Source of the DNA: Chara braunii | Taxonomy: Eukaryota; Streptophyta; Charophyceae; Charales; Characeae | Direction: 5' to 3' | NCBI GenBank assembly: GCA_003427395.1 | Contig: BFEA01000276.1 | Location: forward strand, 1,445,687 to 1,509,686 | DNA length: 64,000 bases | Shown here: positions 44,821 through 54,883 of the stretch, piece after piece | Layout of the letters: every line of letters starts with the position of its first letter | Position numbering within the stretch: the stretch's first letter is position 1 | The notes under the pieces: generated by a model | What the model was told of the DNA's origin: nothing | Databases searched by the model: none | What the model saw: only the letters and a program-made list of their open reading frames with translations | Position numbers and translations under genes: made by a program

Positions 44821-47800
44821 TGACCCAGTCAAACACAAGCAATACAACCTTCCTCCCATCCTTTCCCCAGTTGTAATCCCACAATCTGCTTTCAGTCAAA
44901 CAATAAAACTGAAACTAACATTGCACATACATTCCTTTATTTAAGTCTTGTTTGTCCTGAAAGTGAAATTGAAAGTCAAAGTAAGGGATGCACACAGTAT
45001 ACTCAGTCAAAACATAACAAGGGATATTGATAAAGGTTATAACTGGTTTTATGGAGGGGAATCAATGATTACCTTTCAATTCCCTGCCTCCAAAACTCCT
45101 CCTGAGTTCTTGCAGAGCTCCCACAATCGGTGGGTTGACTCCGAACAAAGTCTTGTTGAGGCCCTACGGGTTGCAATCCCGCCTGTTGCCTTCCTATCTG
45201 AACAAGACTAGACTTAGAGTAAGAAAGGCAGAAGGAGGGGTTCGAAACTTTCGAGATACAAGAAGGGGACAAACTCATCTCCCATGAGAGGGTCTTGTAA
45301 TCTTCATTCGCCTGAGAACCCCGCAATGGCAACCAGAATGTGCAGCAAAGATGGTCGAAACATACAGTCGTTGATCAGATTGGAGTCGAACTAATGACTG
45401 TTGACTTCCCGATAACCCTCCAAATTGCAGCAATAGACCCTCACTTTTCAACAAACTCAGTCATCTCCCCAAACTATACTACATCATCTTCATTTGAAAC
45501 GGCAACCGTGCGGTCTGAAAAGGTCTCGCCCAAGTAGAGCACATGCCATGTGCTCAATCTGAGAGTGTCGCTACGATTTGCCAGAGATTGTGTTCAAGGA
45601 TAGGAGACACCACCTTGCGCCCCATACAAACGGAAGGCGCGACAACTCCGCGTGTTTGGCAATGCGCCCTGAGAGCCTACACAGACCAGCAACGCACCAT
45701 GGGTGTATAACCAACGTTCAACAAGATCCAACTAGGCGCGACGGTTATAGAAACCTTCGATGGTAACGCTGGCCTAAAAGATGTGTGTCAATCCAGGGTG
45801 CGCAGACCAAGCATCAAAGACTTTGGCTGAGGCTGGTCATGGCAGCAACAATTTCAAGTGCAGCAGCCGCCGCATAATAGTTATTGACTGCGATCCAAGA
45901 GCTAACAACAACAATCGGCATCACAATAGCGATTATCAGGCTCACAACAACTGCAACGGTAAGTCTCGTGGCATATGGCGAACAAATGGTGCGCACGGTC
46001 AGTTCATATGGTTGCCTCCGTAACAATTTGGTGGGCAGTTTGCTAAACAGACAGCTATTCCGCAAACGACAGTGGCCCCACAAACTGGCCAGATACATAC
46101 CCCGTACTCCAAAAAAGACGACACAATTAATCGAGGAAGACCATGACGGAGAGTAACTGCGGTATGACCAAGATGGAGAAACGGGAGGGGCAGCGGCCTT
46201 TTTTTTTTTCTTTTTTTTTTCCCTCTCACTAGATCACAAAAAATCAAAAATAAATCTTTCGTTAGAACACAAACAGATTCATTGACAATTTTGAAACCTC
46301 CCTCTCGTACGCAGCCCTCTTCACTCACCCCGGCTAAACTAACTACTTTGAGCAAAAACTAACACCATAGTCGAATTCGCCCGTGGCTAAAACCCCGAAT
46401 TCGACTCTTTCCTAGGCCGGTTCCATTAGCAATTGACTAAGTTTTATGACGTTCACTCCCTCTCATTCCCGCCATCACTCTACCTCTACGCACAAGTTTT
46501 CTGTAGTATCTCGCTATCTACTAACTTTCTATCAAAACTAACCTGAGATTTGAATTCGTTCGGGCTTTAAAACCCGATTTTAGTCCTTACCTCCCCCGAT
46601 TCTACTAAGAATCGAAGGAACTACGGCTTCTTGACTGCGCCGTGCCCTTACTCCGCCATTACTCGCTCCTTTCCCACTCAACTCTGAACGCACCTGGCGC
46701 GACGTAACGCCCAAGTTCATTCCATTATTTCCAGTGCCTTGGCGTTGAGCTTTCCTCCTTTCCTCCTTGTTGTCAATAGGATGGGCAAATTCGAAATTAA
46801 CCTTTCGCTAAAACGCGGGTAGGTTCATCCTGCTTTCCCCAGTCTCTTGGTCCTCACGCACTCTCACTCCTTGTGCCGTGGGATCCATCGCTCCATCTCA
46901 AAATCCGTGTTTACCAGCACGTTCGTCCGCCACAAAAACCCCTGTTTAGTTTCTCCTCTCGCTCTATTTCGCCGAAAAACGAGCGAGATACACAATCTTT
47001 ACTTTCTGCCATATCCACCTTCATACTACCTCCGCGCAACTTCATTTTTACATAACTCCGATTCTACTTACCTTTTCCTAAAACTAACTTCACAATCGAA
47101 TTCGCCCTGTCTAAAAACCCCAGAATCCCATCTTCATTTATTCGTTATCGTTGAGAAACGAGCGAGCCATGTTAATTTCTCTCTTCCGCCATAGTTCTTT
47201 CCTCCTTAACTTCCACTACACCCCTCCTCGCATTGATCCGACTTCGGATCTGGGGTCGCTCGCCCCGAAACCCCCCGGATCACCTCTCCTCCTACCCGAA
47301 GCTACCCCCTATCGATCTCGCTCTCCCCTTTTCTTCCTTCGCTCCTCTCCTACTTCCTGACTGCACCTGGCACAGTGCGCCATCCGGGTTCATTCGCTCT
47401 TCCCACACTTGCCTCCGTTCGCTGGCTTCGCTACCCCCTTTTCCCGCTGCTGCTAGCGTAGTGCTTCTCAATCTTAGCAACCCAGCCCTATTGCTAGGCA
47501 GCCGAGTTTCTCTGCTTGCCTGTGCTATCTTTGACTCCATTATCTGCTGCATGCCGCGTTCTCTCAACCCGCCTCCATCCCTTCGCGATCCAGCGCAGCG
47601 CTTCGTCATGCCAATCTCACAACACTGCTCGACTTTGACAAGGAGGAACTCCTCGATGAAGAAACAAAGAAAACAGGGCACTCGACTCTTTTTCGATTTA
47701 TTACAATGTTGTCATTGTGTAGGCGCCCAGCTAATCTCCTCCGTGTCGTTCCAATTTTTACAGATGTCCCGAAGGACATTAGCGCTGGCGGCAAATGACA

Positions 47801-49039
47801 CTCCCTGGCCCCATTGCTAGGTCGACAACTCAAGATGCTTCGAGGTGGGCCCTAACGCAGGTTTTCAGTGGTGATAGCAGATATTCAATAAAGACTCTGA
47901 CAGTCAAAGCGGAGGGGAGCCTCGTGTGCATGGCTGCTTCAGTCCCTGCCAGCGCGGGCATACTCACGGTCAGAGCCTTCTCAGCTGATCGTGGATGGCG
48001 AACGGTGCGCTTGCAGTGACCTTTGCCGTCGTCGGGCTGCAGTCCTATGGGTCCACTTGAAACGTTCGCCAATTCCCTTCCATCAACGCTCTGTAAGTGG
48101 GAAGTGGGGAGAAGCCACCACCACGGCCCTTGCTATTCTTCATGCATTTACCCCTCCAGGCATTCCTAGCACGCGGAAACCCGTGGGTCCACCGACTGGT
48201 GTACCCGCTCAACGTCTTCGACCGTTGGGACAACCTCTAGATCCAAAGTCGAGTCTCGGTCAAAGAACGCCGGAGCAAAATAAGAATAATATAACAATAA
48301 ATAATAAACTATTTAGAGACTTTTACTCGTCAGAATATGACGAATAAGGGAAAGAAATGCTAGCACCGTTTCAACGTCGCCGACGATAAAACCACAAGGG
48401 ATAGGCCCGCCGGACCCCCAACCCCCTCGGTTCCTTCGCCCTACTCTGATGTCCCCGCATCGTCGCCGCTCGCTGCCTCGATCCCTAAATCTTCATAGTG
48501 AAAGGTCAACGAGGTAATCAATAGTGCTAGGCCCAAGTCTGAGACCAGTCTGTGCGAGACTCCATATAAACCCGTGCTGCGTAGTGTGTAGGCTGCATAA
48601 ATGCCCATGGGCCACACCTCAGCCTGTATCAGCTCCCATGGCTGCTAGACTTCCACGCCGGCTAGCTTAAACTACGGCGTGGCCACTACACACGTCGTTC
48701 CACACACCAAGGCCTAACGTTTGGTCACCTTTGCGTGCACACGTCGCGGTCAAACGTGCCAAAGGAAAGTCAAAACCTTTTTGATCCTAGTCTAATCAGT
48801 AATAAAAATCTGGCCGGCGACCAACGCCGACTTTCATAATTATCAAAAAACAAAGAGATCACGCGCGCCTTCAGTCTGTGCGCCCATACACTCTCTACTT
48901 TAGTCAATCATTCAATCAGCGTAAACCACAGAGGCAGCCTCGCCCTCGCGCGGAATACTTAAAATTTTTAAACCAAACTTATTTTTTGTCACTTGCAAAA
49001 ACTAGGGCGGATACCCTTGTAAGGGTATTCGCACCGACA

Positions 49040-49690
49040 ACGGGCACCGACCCAACCTGTGATAATGAGAAGGGAGGGATCTAAGTAAAAAATCTGAAAA
49101 AACAAAACGAAAAAAATTAAACAAGAAAAACTTACCTGAAAAGAATTGGTTGTCCGTTGAAAGCAAGCGCCTACTACTTCATTAGGGACTATAAGTCTCT
49201 TGTCACTTCTAATTACGCCACGTGGGGCTTCAAGTTATAAATTTTTAATTATTTATTTATTCGTGTTCTTTTTATTGGCTTAGGCCAATGACTCGACGTG
49301 GCCTTGCAACCACGCCTTTAAAGATACAAGCTTGAGTTCGAATCCGAAAGGAATCAAAAGAAAGAAAAAACGCCTATTTTTTTCTCGATTTATGCGTGTC
49401 ATCATCTCACTGGGGCTATGCTAATCTCCGCACGACTGATCTCAGCCGCACGATCTCATGGATCGCACGCCTTAGACCGACCGCGCCCAAAGATCTTATA
49501 AGGTTGGTCAACTCCAAAAAGGAGTCAGCCGAGTGGCGCATGTCGGATTCGCCTCCCTCATCTGCGAGGCTCGGGCGCACCAAAACTATGCTGCCCATTT
49601 TCAAAACCAACGGACACAGGTAAACCGAGCGGAGGGGGGGGGAAATAAAAAATCTAAAAACAAAAAAGAAGAAACAAAAATCAGCTAACC
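49040..49690. repeat. R1 repeat, right part
   Basis: Resumes after the insertion with ACGGGCACCGACCCAACC and continues, parallel to R2 from 50407, through GAGAAGGGAGGGATCTAA, a SINE-like block and CTCCAAAAAGGAGTCAGCC. A unique tail (49550-49690) leads into R2. Confidence 0.8.
49270..49560 (+). mobile_element. tRNA-derived SINE-like sequence S1
   Basis: A tRNA-like head with a perfect B-box (GAGTTCGAATCC, 49334-49345) and an A-box-like TGGCTTAGGCCAATG about 55 bases upstream. The body has CTCGATTTATGCGTGTCATC, CCGCACGATCTCATGGATCG and CTCCAAAAAGGAGTCAGCC. The same body occurs at 50620-50905 and, inverted, at 51985-52245. Confidence 0.6.
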
Positions 49691-49907
49691 TTCGTAGTGT
49701 GGGCGTCCGAAATAAATGGCGCCACCTCAAGTAGTTGTTGCCGGTTCAAAACGAACAAGTGCAATTACAACAGTGCGCAACAGAGAAGGGGGGACTTAAA
49801 AGAAGTGTGGCGTCGTATATTTTCCTGTTCTAGCGATAGATTCATTGGGTTTTGCTCATCCTATCGATGGAGTACCATGAGGTCAGCCGCGGTTGAAGAC
49901 TTACCTG

Positions 49908-49910
<3 letters not shown>

Positions 49911-49966
<56 letters not shown>
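49911..49966. repeat. (CT)n microsatellite
   Basis: About 28 CT units just before the second gap. Confidence 0.97.
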
Positions 49967-49970
<4 letters not shown>

Positions 49971-49995
49971 TGGGTTTTGCTCATCCTATCGATGG

Positions 49996-50241
49996 NNNNN
50001 NNNNNNNNNNNNNNNNNNNNNNNNNNNNNNNNNNNNNNNNNNNNNNNNNNNNNNNNNNNNNNNNNNNNNNNNNNNNNNNNNNNNNNNNNNNNNNNNNNNN
50101 NNNNNNNNNNNNNNNNNNNNNNNNNNNNNNNNNNNNNNNNNNNNNNNNNNNNNNNNNNNNNNNNNNNNNNNNNNNNNNNNNNNNNNNNNNNNNNNNNNNN
50201 NNNNNNNNNNNNNNNNNNNNNNNNNNNNNNNNNNNNNNNNN
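49996..50241. other. Assembly gap (N run)
   Basis: 246 N bases in R2, at nearly the same place and of nearly the same length as the gap in R1. It starts just after a second copy of TTTTGCTCATCCTATCGATGG. Confidence 0.99.
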
Positions 50242-50316
50242 ACACACACACACACACACACATACAAACATACACACACACGCACACACACACACACACA
50301 CGCACACACACACACA
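50242..50316. repeat. (AC)n microsatellite
   Basis: AC units with a few interruptions after the gap. Confidence 0.95.
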
Positions 50317-50619
50317 AGTGTGGCAGTGTATATTTTCATTCTCTAGGGGTAGATTCTTATGATTTTGCTCATCTTGTCGCATGGAAAGACCCGTTCAACC
50401 AAATGAACGGGCACTGACCCAACCCGTGATAACGAGAAGGGAGGGATCTAACTAAAAAAATCTCAAAAAACAAACAAGAAAAACTTACATGAAAAGAACT
50501 GGTTGCCCGTTGAAAACGGCGCCTACTGCTTGATTGAGTACTATAAGTCCCCTGTCACTTCTGATTACGCCACTTGGCGCTTCAAGTTCTAGATTTTTAT
50601 TTATTTATTTATTTTTGTT

Positions 50620-50905
50620 CTCTTTGTTGGTTGAGGCCAATAACTTGACATGGCCTTCCAGCCACGCCTTCAAAGATACAGGCCTGAGTTTGAATCCGAA
50701 AGGATTCAAAAGAAAGAAAAAAACGCCTCTTTTTTTTCTCGATTTATGTGTGTCATCATCTCACAGGGGTTATGCTAATCTCCGTGCGGTTTATTTCAGC
50801 CGCACGATCTCATGGATCGCACGCCCGAGACCGGCCGCACCCAAAGGCCTTATAAGGCCGGTCAACTCCAAAAAGGAGTCAGCCTAGTGGTGCATGTTGG
50901 ATTCG
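50620..50905 (+). mobile_element. tRNA-derived SINE-like sequence S2
   Basis: Second copy of the S1 family: B-box GAGTTTGAATCC (50686-50697), then CTCGATTTATGTGTGTCATC, GCCGCACGATCTCATGGATC and CTCCAAAAAGGAGTCAGCC. Confidence 0.6.
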
Positions 50906-50965
50906 ATCCCGATATCTGTTGGGTAAGATTCTAATGCGTTAACCTACTGGTCTCGTAGTAGGAGC
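50895..50965 (-). pseudogene. tRNA-like sequence, minus strand
   Basis: On the minus strand an A-box-like GACCAGTAGGTTAACGC (50953-50937) is followed by a B-box-like GGGATCGAATCC (50910-50899), about 30 bases apart. The anticodon stem does not pair well, so it is not a functional tRNA. It may be a SINE head or a tRNA relic beside S2. Confidence 0.3.
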
Positions 50966-51984
50966 ATCTGTTATATAAGAAGATATGTGCCCAGCTACCT
51001 CCTGCCTGTAGCATAGCAGGCACCGCCGGCTCCAGCCCCTCCTTACCGCCTGCCAGACCCTTTCTGCCTCCCCAACCTACGTTGTCTGGTCCCTTGCTTG
51101 CGGCACAGGCAGATGTCCAGTCTCGAAGGCCAGAGTGTCGGGTTTCTCAGCCCTCGGCGTGGAGTCGAATCCAGCAAAAAAAAAAAGGCGACCCATTTCC
51201 CCTGGGTCGCGGTCCTATACCCGGTTTATTCATTTTTTTAGCCTAGTTAGGCTTTGAATTGCGCGGCTCAGCACCTGTTGTCGATGCAGAAACCCTGACA
51301 AGGGTGTCTGCCCAGGTTTTTCCATGTCAGACACTGTCTGACATTTTTATTAAAACGGGACTTGATGGGACTGACGTTGCCAAAAGTTTATTCAGACCTA
51401 CCCTATGACTGAGAAAACCAACTGTTTAAGTCTAGGTTCGGACGCTTATGACGTCCGACAATAATAGCGGTAGTCGCCAGTGTGACCGGTTAGTCGCGGC
51501 TCTTAATCGAGTCGCGGCAACACACGGTCGTGGGAATGCTAAAACTGGACCTAGCCTAGCGGTCGCGCGATTCATGGCCTAAGTAGGCTCAAAAGGGTGG
51601 TCGCGCTAGGCATAGGGCCGCGACGTGGAGAAAGTAGGGGATATTTTTCTTTATTACTTTTGGACCACGGGGTTTACTTCGTACGAAAGGTCAGTGCTGT
51701 TTCCGCGGCCTAAACGGCTGGCCGTGGCACCATCAGGTTGAGTCGCCCGATGAATGGGCAGCAGCGTGAGTGTTGTGGGAACAGGAGATCGCCATGCCGA
51801 CGGCCACACGACTCGATTTGTGAAAGGGGGCCGACGAGGCCTGCCTATGGCCATGGTTGGGCAGCCTGCTGAGCTGGTACCCTTCATATAGAAGGGTAGC
51901 AGGCTTACCTTCCGTGAAAGGAGTTAGCCCAGTAGATTACCATGTCGAACTTTTACCGTGCAGATACCGGGATCGAAGACGACA

Positions 51985-52245
51985 GGCCCTACTGGGCGCA
52001 ACTCCTTTTGGAGCTGCCTTGCAGCGGGCGTGGTCGATCTCGACTGCACAATCACGTAGATCGCGCGACCGAAATTGGCCGTGCCAAATTAGCAGGGCCC
52101 TTGTGCAAGGACGACACGCATAAATCGAGAAATGGTCAAAAATCATTTCGATCCCTGAAGAGGATCGAACTCGGGTCTATATTTCAATAGGTCACGGGGG
52201 TTTCCAGCGATGTGACCGTTGGCCAAGGCCAACGGGGTAAAAAAA
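51985..52245 (-). mobile_element. tRNA-derived SINE-like sequence S3
   Basis: On the minus strand the head has TTGGCCAACGGTCACATCGC (A-box region) and a perfect B-box GAGTTCGATCC (52172-52162). The body has CTCGATTTATGCGTGTCGTC, GCGCGATCTACGTGATTGTG and CTCCAAAAGGAGTTG, aligning with S1 and S2. The tRNA head is the best of the three. Confidence 0.6.
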
Positions 52246-53029
52246 AAGGGGGAAGAAAATGAGGCAGGTTGCCTCAAGGTTGGGAAAAGAACAACTATTT
52301 TGGTTGTGTGGGAGCATAACATCTCCCACTTCGTTTTGAGGCGAATATCTATGGCCGCAAGATCTTGGATCTCACGGCTCACGATGTTCCCGTAGAAGGT
52401 AAAAAAAATAGAGAGGGAGAGAGAAATGGGAGGATGAAATAGGGGAGGACCTACTCCTCCCGACCTGCTAGCTGCCTTCCGGTTGTCAGGGGAGGAAGAA
52501 GGGAAAAAAAAAAAAAAAAAAAAAAAAAAAACGAGATCAGATTTTTTCGAAAATTTGTATTTTTTAATTTGCACCAATATTTTTTAGGTGGCGTTAGACA
52601 ATTTTGTCGACTCTGAATTGTTTTTTGTAGGTAGCCAGGCACGTAGGCCATGCAATTGTTTTAAATTTTTTTATTAGGCGAAAAGTTTTCTAAAAATCAT
52701 CAAAGTTGGGGTACTTTTTGCACCCCTCTCCCAGCCTGTCGGGATTTGAACTCGTGATTTTTCACGAGTTGTTTCCTTATCTCTCCCAACCTACAACTGC
52801 CCTCCCCGTTTTCAAGGGACGGTAGAGTAAAAGGTGGGAGGGCTGTTGGTTTCAACAGCATGAACCTGGCCAAGGTAAGGGTCAGGCGCATTATAGTTGA
52901 AGTTAGTTTTTTTTTTTTTTTTTTTTTTTTTTTGTGCAGTCCTCACGAGGTGTTACCTCTGGTAGAAGCTGCCAGAGGTAACTGTTAGACTCCCGTTCTT
53001 AGAAGGAGCCTGAAAACTGAGGGGTCATG

Positions 53030-53200
53030 AAGGAAAAGGCTAAGTACAGTCTTTTCCCCGATGTATCTGCCCTGGAAAATGGATCCAGATACATTAAACT
53101 GAAAGATAGTTGTCCCTTATCAGAAAAATAAAAGAAAAACGGTTTTGGAAATGGCAAAAGCTCAGCTATCTCGTGAAAATCCAAGATAGCTGAGATAAAG
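53030..53200 (+). other. Two leader-type hairpins in U1
   Basis: ATGTATCTG pairs with CAGATACAT (about 53059-53095), and CTCAGCTATCT pairs with AGATAGCTGAG (about 53161-53194). The first is kept in U2 as GATGTATC with GATACATC (57062-57100) despite sequence change; the second is lost there. Both precede the TATA. Confidence 0.5.
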
Positions 53201-53361
53201 AACAGAAAAAAGAAAATGGGGCAGTTAAAAAAAAACTGCCCCACTAAGGCTGTGGTTGTCGTGCGACCACTATTAGCCTTTGATCTTGGTCGGATCAAGG
53301 GCTCACTATGAGCCCGCGATTTTGCCTGGGGGCTGGAGTGACGTCCAACCCTCCTCAACCA

Positions 53362-53369
53362 CTATAAAA
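53362..53369 (+). promoter_or_regulatory. Candidate TATA box of U1
   Basis: CTATAAAA about 2.1 kb from the unit start. U2 has TATAAAG at the equivalent place (57556-57562), in otherwise diverged sequence. Confidence 0.5.
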
Positions 53370-53759
53370 CAGGATGTTGTCCCCAGCTGCCGCACATAAA
53401 GCATTCGTGCTGCCACTGTATGGCAAGCACACTTGAGTGCTGCTAGGCTGCTGGAGGAGCTGCCAGAGGCAACGTGAGAGGAGGCTGAAGGTCTGCAGTG
53501 GAGCGAGAGAGGAGCAGGGCAACCATAGTCGGGCTAGGGAGCACTCTGCACCACTTCCCTCTGGCTGGTGCCTGTCCGGTGGAGCGGCACTCGGGACTCT
53601 GCGGGACCAAGGCGGCACGGCGGGAGTATATTTTGGGCCTTGATTTTGTCCAGGACCCATATTTTATTAATTTGACGGAGATTTTGTGCGGCAGCGACAG
53701 ATGTCAGGGCCATGCTAGTGGAGGTGTCGGTGGACTGGACTACGGCAGATACCGGCGGA

Positions 53760-53945
53760 GCGGACATGCGGCAGGTTATTTTTCCACTTTAGTGGGAAAT
53801 GCTGCCGAAATTTTTCAACAGCGAGCAGCGGACGGCAACGCTTATTGGCAGCGGTACCAGGAGGACGGACCTGCGGCAAGGTGATTTCCCACTTTTGTGG
53901 GAAGGTGCTGCCGAAATTTTTCGACAGCGAGCGGCGGAGTGCCGC
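53760..53945 (+). repeat. ~106-bp duplication with GCTGCCGAAATTTTT
   Basis: Two units (from about 53760 and 53867), each with a CCACTTT.GTGGGAA hairpin, GCTGCCGAAATTTTT (53801-53815 and 53907-53921) and ACAGCGAGC.GCGG. The core equals that of the giant LTR leader array. Confidence 0.8.
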
Positions 53946-53954
53946 CGTCTTTTT

Positions 53955-54150
53955 GCAGTGGTACGGCAAGGCGAAGCGCTGCCGTTTTTTTTTTACGGTA
54001 TTACGGCGCGGTGAAGCGTTGCCGTTTTTTTTTTACAGTTGTACGGCACGACGAAGCGCTACCGTTTTTTTTTACGGTGGTACGGCACAGTGAAGCGCTG
54101 TCGTTTTTTTTTAACGGTGTACGGCGCGACGACACGCTGTCATTTTCCGA
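53955..54150 (+). repeat. ~44-bp minisatellite, GCCG-T9-ACGG
   Basis: About five units of GAAGCGCTGCCG, a run of 9-10 T, ACGG and GTACGGCRCGR. GCCG and CCGT words flank each T-run, so each unit can fold. The phenylalanine-rich open frames over it are artefacts. Confidence 0.85.
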
Positions 54151-54404
54151 CGAGGGTTCGGCACGGCAATGAAATTGCGGCACGACGGTGGGACGTGCGG
54201 CGCGGCAGTGGAGGTTTCTTGTATGACACGGAAAGGTTTTTTGTTGCGGCGCGGCGTCTGCTTTTCTTGATGAAGGTGTGCTACCATTGGTGTGTACGGG
54301 AGCGGCAGCGTGACATGGTGGCAGTTGACGGCATACGAGGGTACGAAATCTGACCTCGACGGGTGGGTTTATTTTTTTATGTGGCATATGAGATAAATGT
54401 TTTG

Positions 54405-54815
54405 TAGTTGGGACTACCCAATACTTGTGGCAGTGGGACTAGACTACTTGGGACTGCCTTGGTTCAGTTGGGACTGACGTGGGACACGGGCGGTCCTTTG
54501 TGGCAGTCTCGACGCATGCGGTATTGAGATTTGGCACCGGTTTTATTTTTTTTTAGAAGTGTGGCGGAAACGGTTTTCGATTCAATAGTCATTCGACAAA
54601 GTGTTTGACAGCATGAGACCACTTGGAACTGCGTGGGACCATCTGGGACTGCTTGGGACGAGTGGGGACTGACGTGGTACCAGACTCAGTGTTTTTCTGG
54701 GACGAGTGCGGCTTACTACCTTCACACTTGGGACTGCCGCGAGTAGGACTTTCGAGTTAAGAGTAAATTGGGACTAGCGGTTGGCCCAAGACTTACCTCG
54801 GACTGCGGTTTCTTC
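54405..54815 (+). repeat. Cluster of TTGGGACTGC motifs
   Basis: About a dozen variants of TGGGACTG in 400 bases, irregularly spaced. U2 has only a few equivalents near 58850-58990. Confidence 0.65.
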
Positions 54816-54842
54816 GGCGACGCGCATATGTTATTTGGCTTT

Positions 54843-54883
54843 CTTGAGTGAGCCACAGTGCGTTCGACACCAATTCACTCAAG
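54843..54883 (+). other. Conserved stem-loop CTTGAGTGA/TCACTCAAG
   Basis: A perfect 9-bp stem with a 23-base loop. U2 keeps both arms exactly (59033-59041 and 59067-59075) although the loop has changed. Confidence 0.6.

Larger units (their letters stand above)
22685..49039 (-). mobile_element. Giant Ty3/gypsy-type LTR retrotransposon (~26.4 kb)
   Basis: Direct repeats of about 7.4 and 7.6 kb flank an internal region of about 11.3 kb that encodes, on the minus strand, gag, protease, RT, RNase H and integrase in gypsy order, then a second Gag-like frame. A tRNA-Asp-type PBS lies 2 bases inside the 5' LTR. The outer ends read TGTCG...CGACA, and the flanks share ACGG (22681-22684 and 49040-49043; AACGG if counted as 5). 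R2 preserves the empty site. The inner end of the 3' LTR is rearranged, and coding frames are broken, so the copy is dead. Closest in style to long plant Tat/Ogre- or Athila-size elements, but the lineage is not assigned. Confidence 0.88.
41428..49039 (-). repeat. 5' LTR of giant element (7.6 kb)
   Basis: On the minus strand it starts TGTCGGTGCGAATACCC at 49039 and ends CGCTCGACA at 41428, so TG...CA with a short terminal inverted repeat TGTCG/CGACA. Just inside the start is an imperfect hairpin (about 49014-49032). It pairs with 22685-30128. LTR length is far above the usual few hundred bases to about 5 kb. Confidence 0.88.
49683..50910. repeat. R2 repeat (uninterrupted copy of R1)
   Basis: Contains the whole R unit without the giant element: TTCGTAGTGTGGGCG, microsatellite, assembly gap, CCCGTTCAACCAAATGAACGG joined directly to GCACTGACCCAACC, then SINE S2. 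It supplies the empty-site sequence for the insertion in R1. Confidence 0.8.

Noticed and set aside
22685-48873. LTR right end placed at 48873/30128, where homology stops
   Set aside because: No target duplication and no purine tract there, whereas 49039 gives TG...CA ends, a terminal inverted repeat and flanks that match the empty site in R2.
53955-54150. Phe-rich protein encoded over the minisatellite
   Set aside because: The pattern comes from T9 runs in every unit and appears in several frames.
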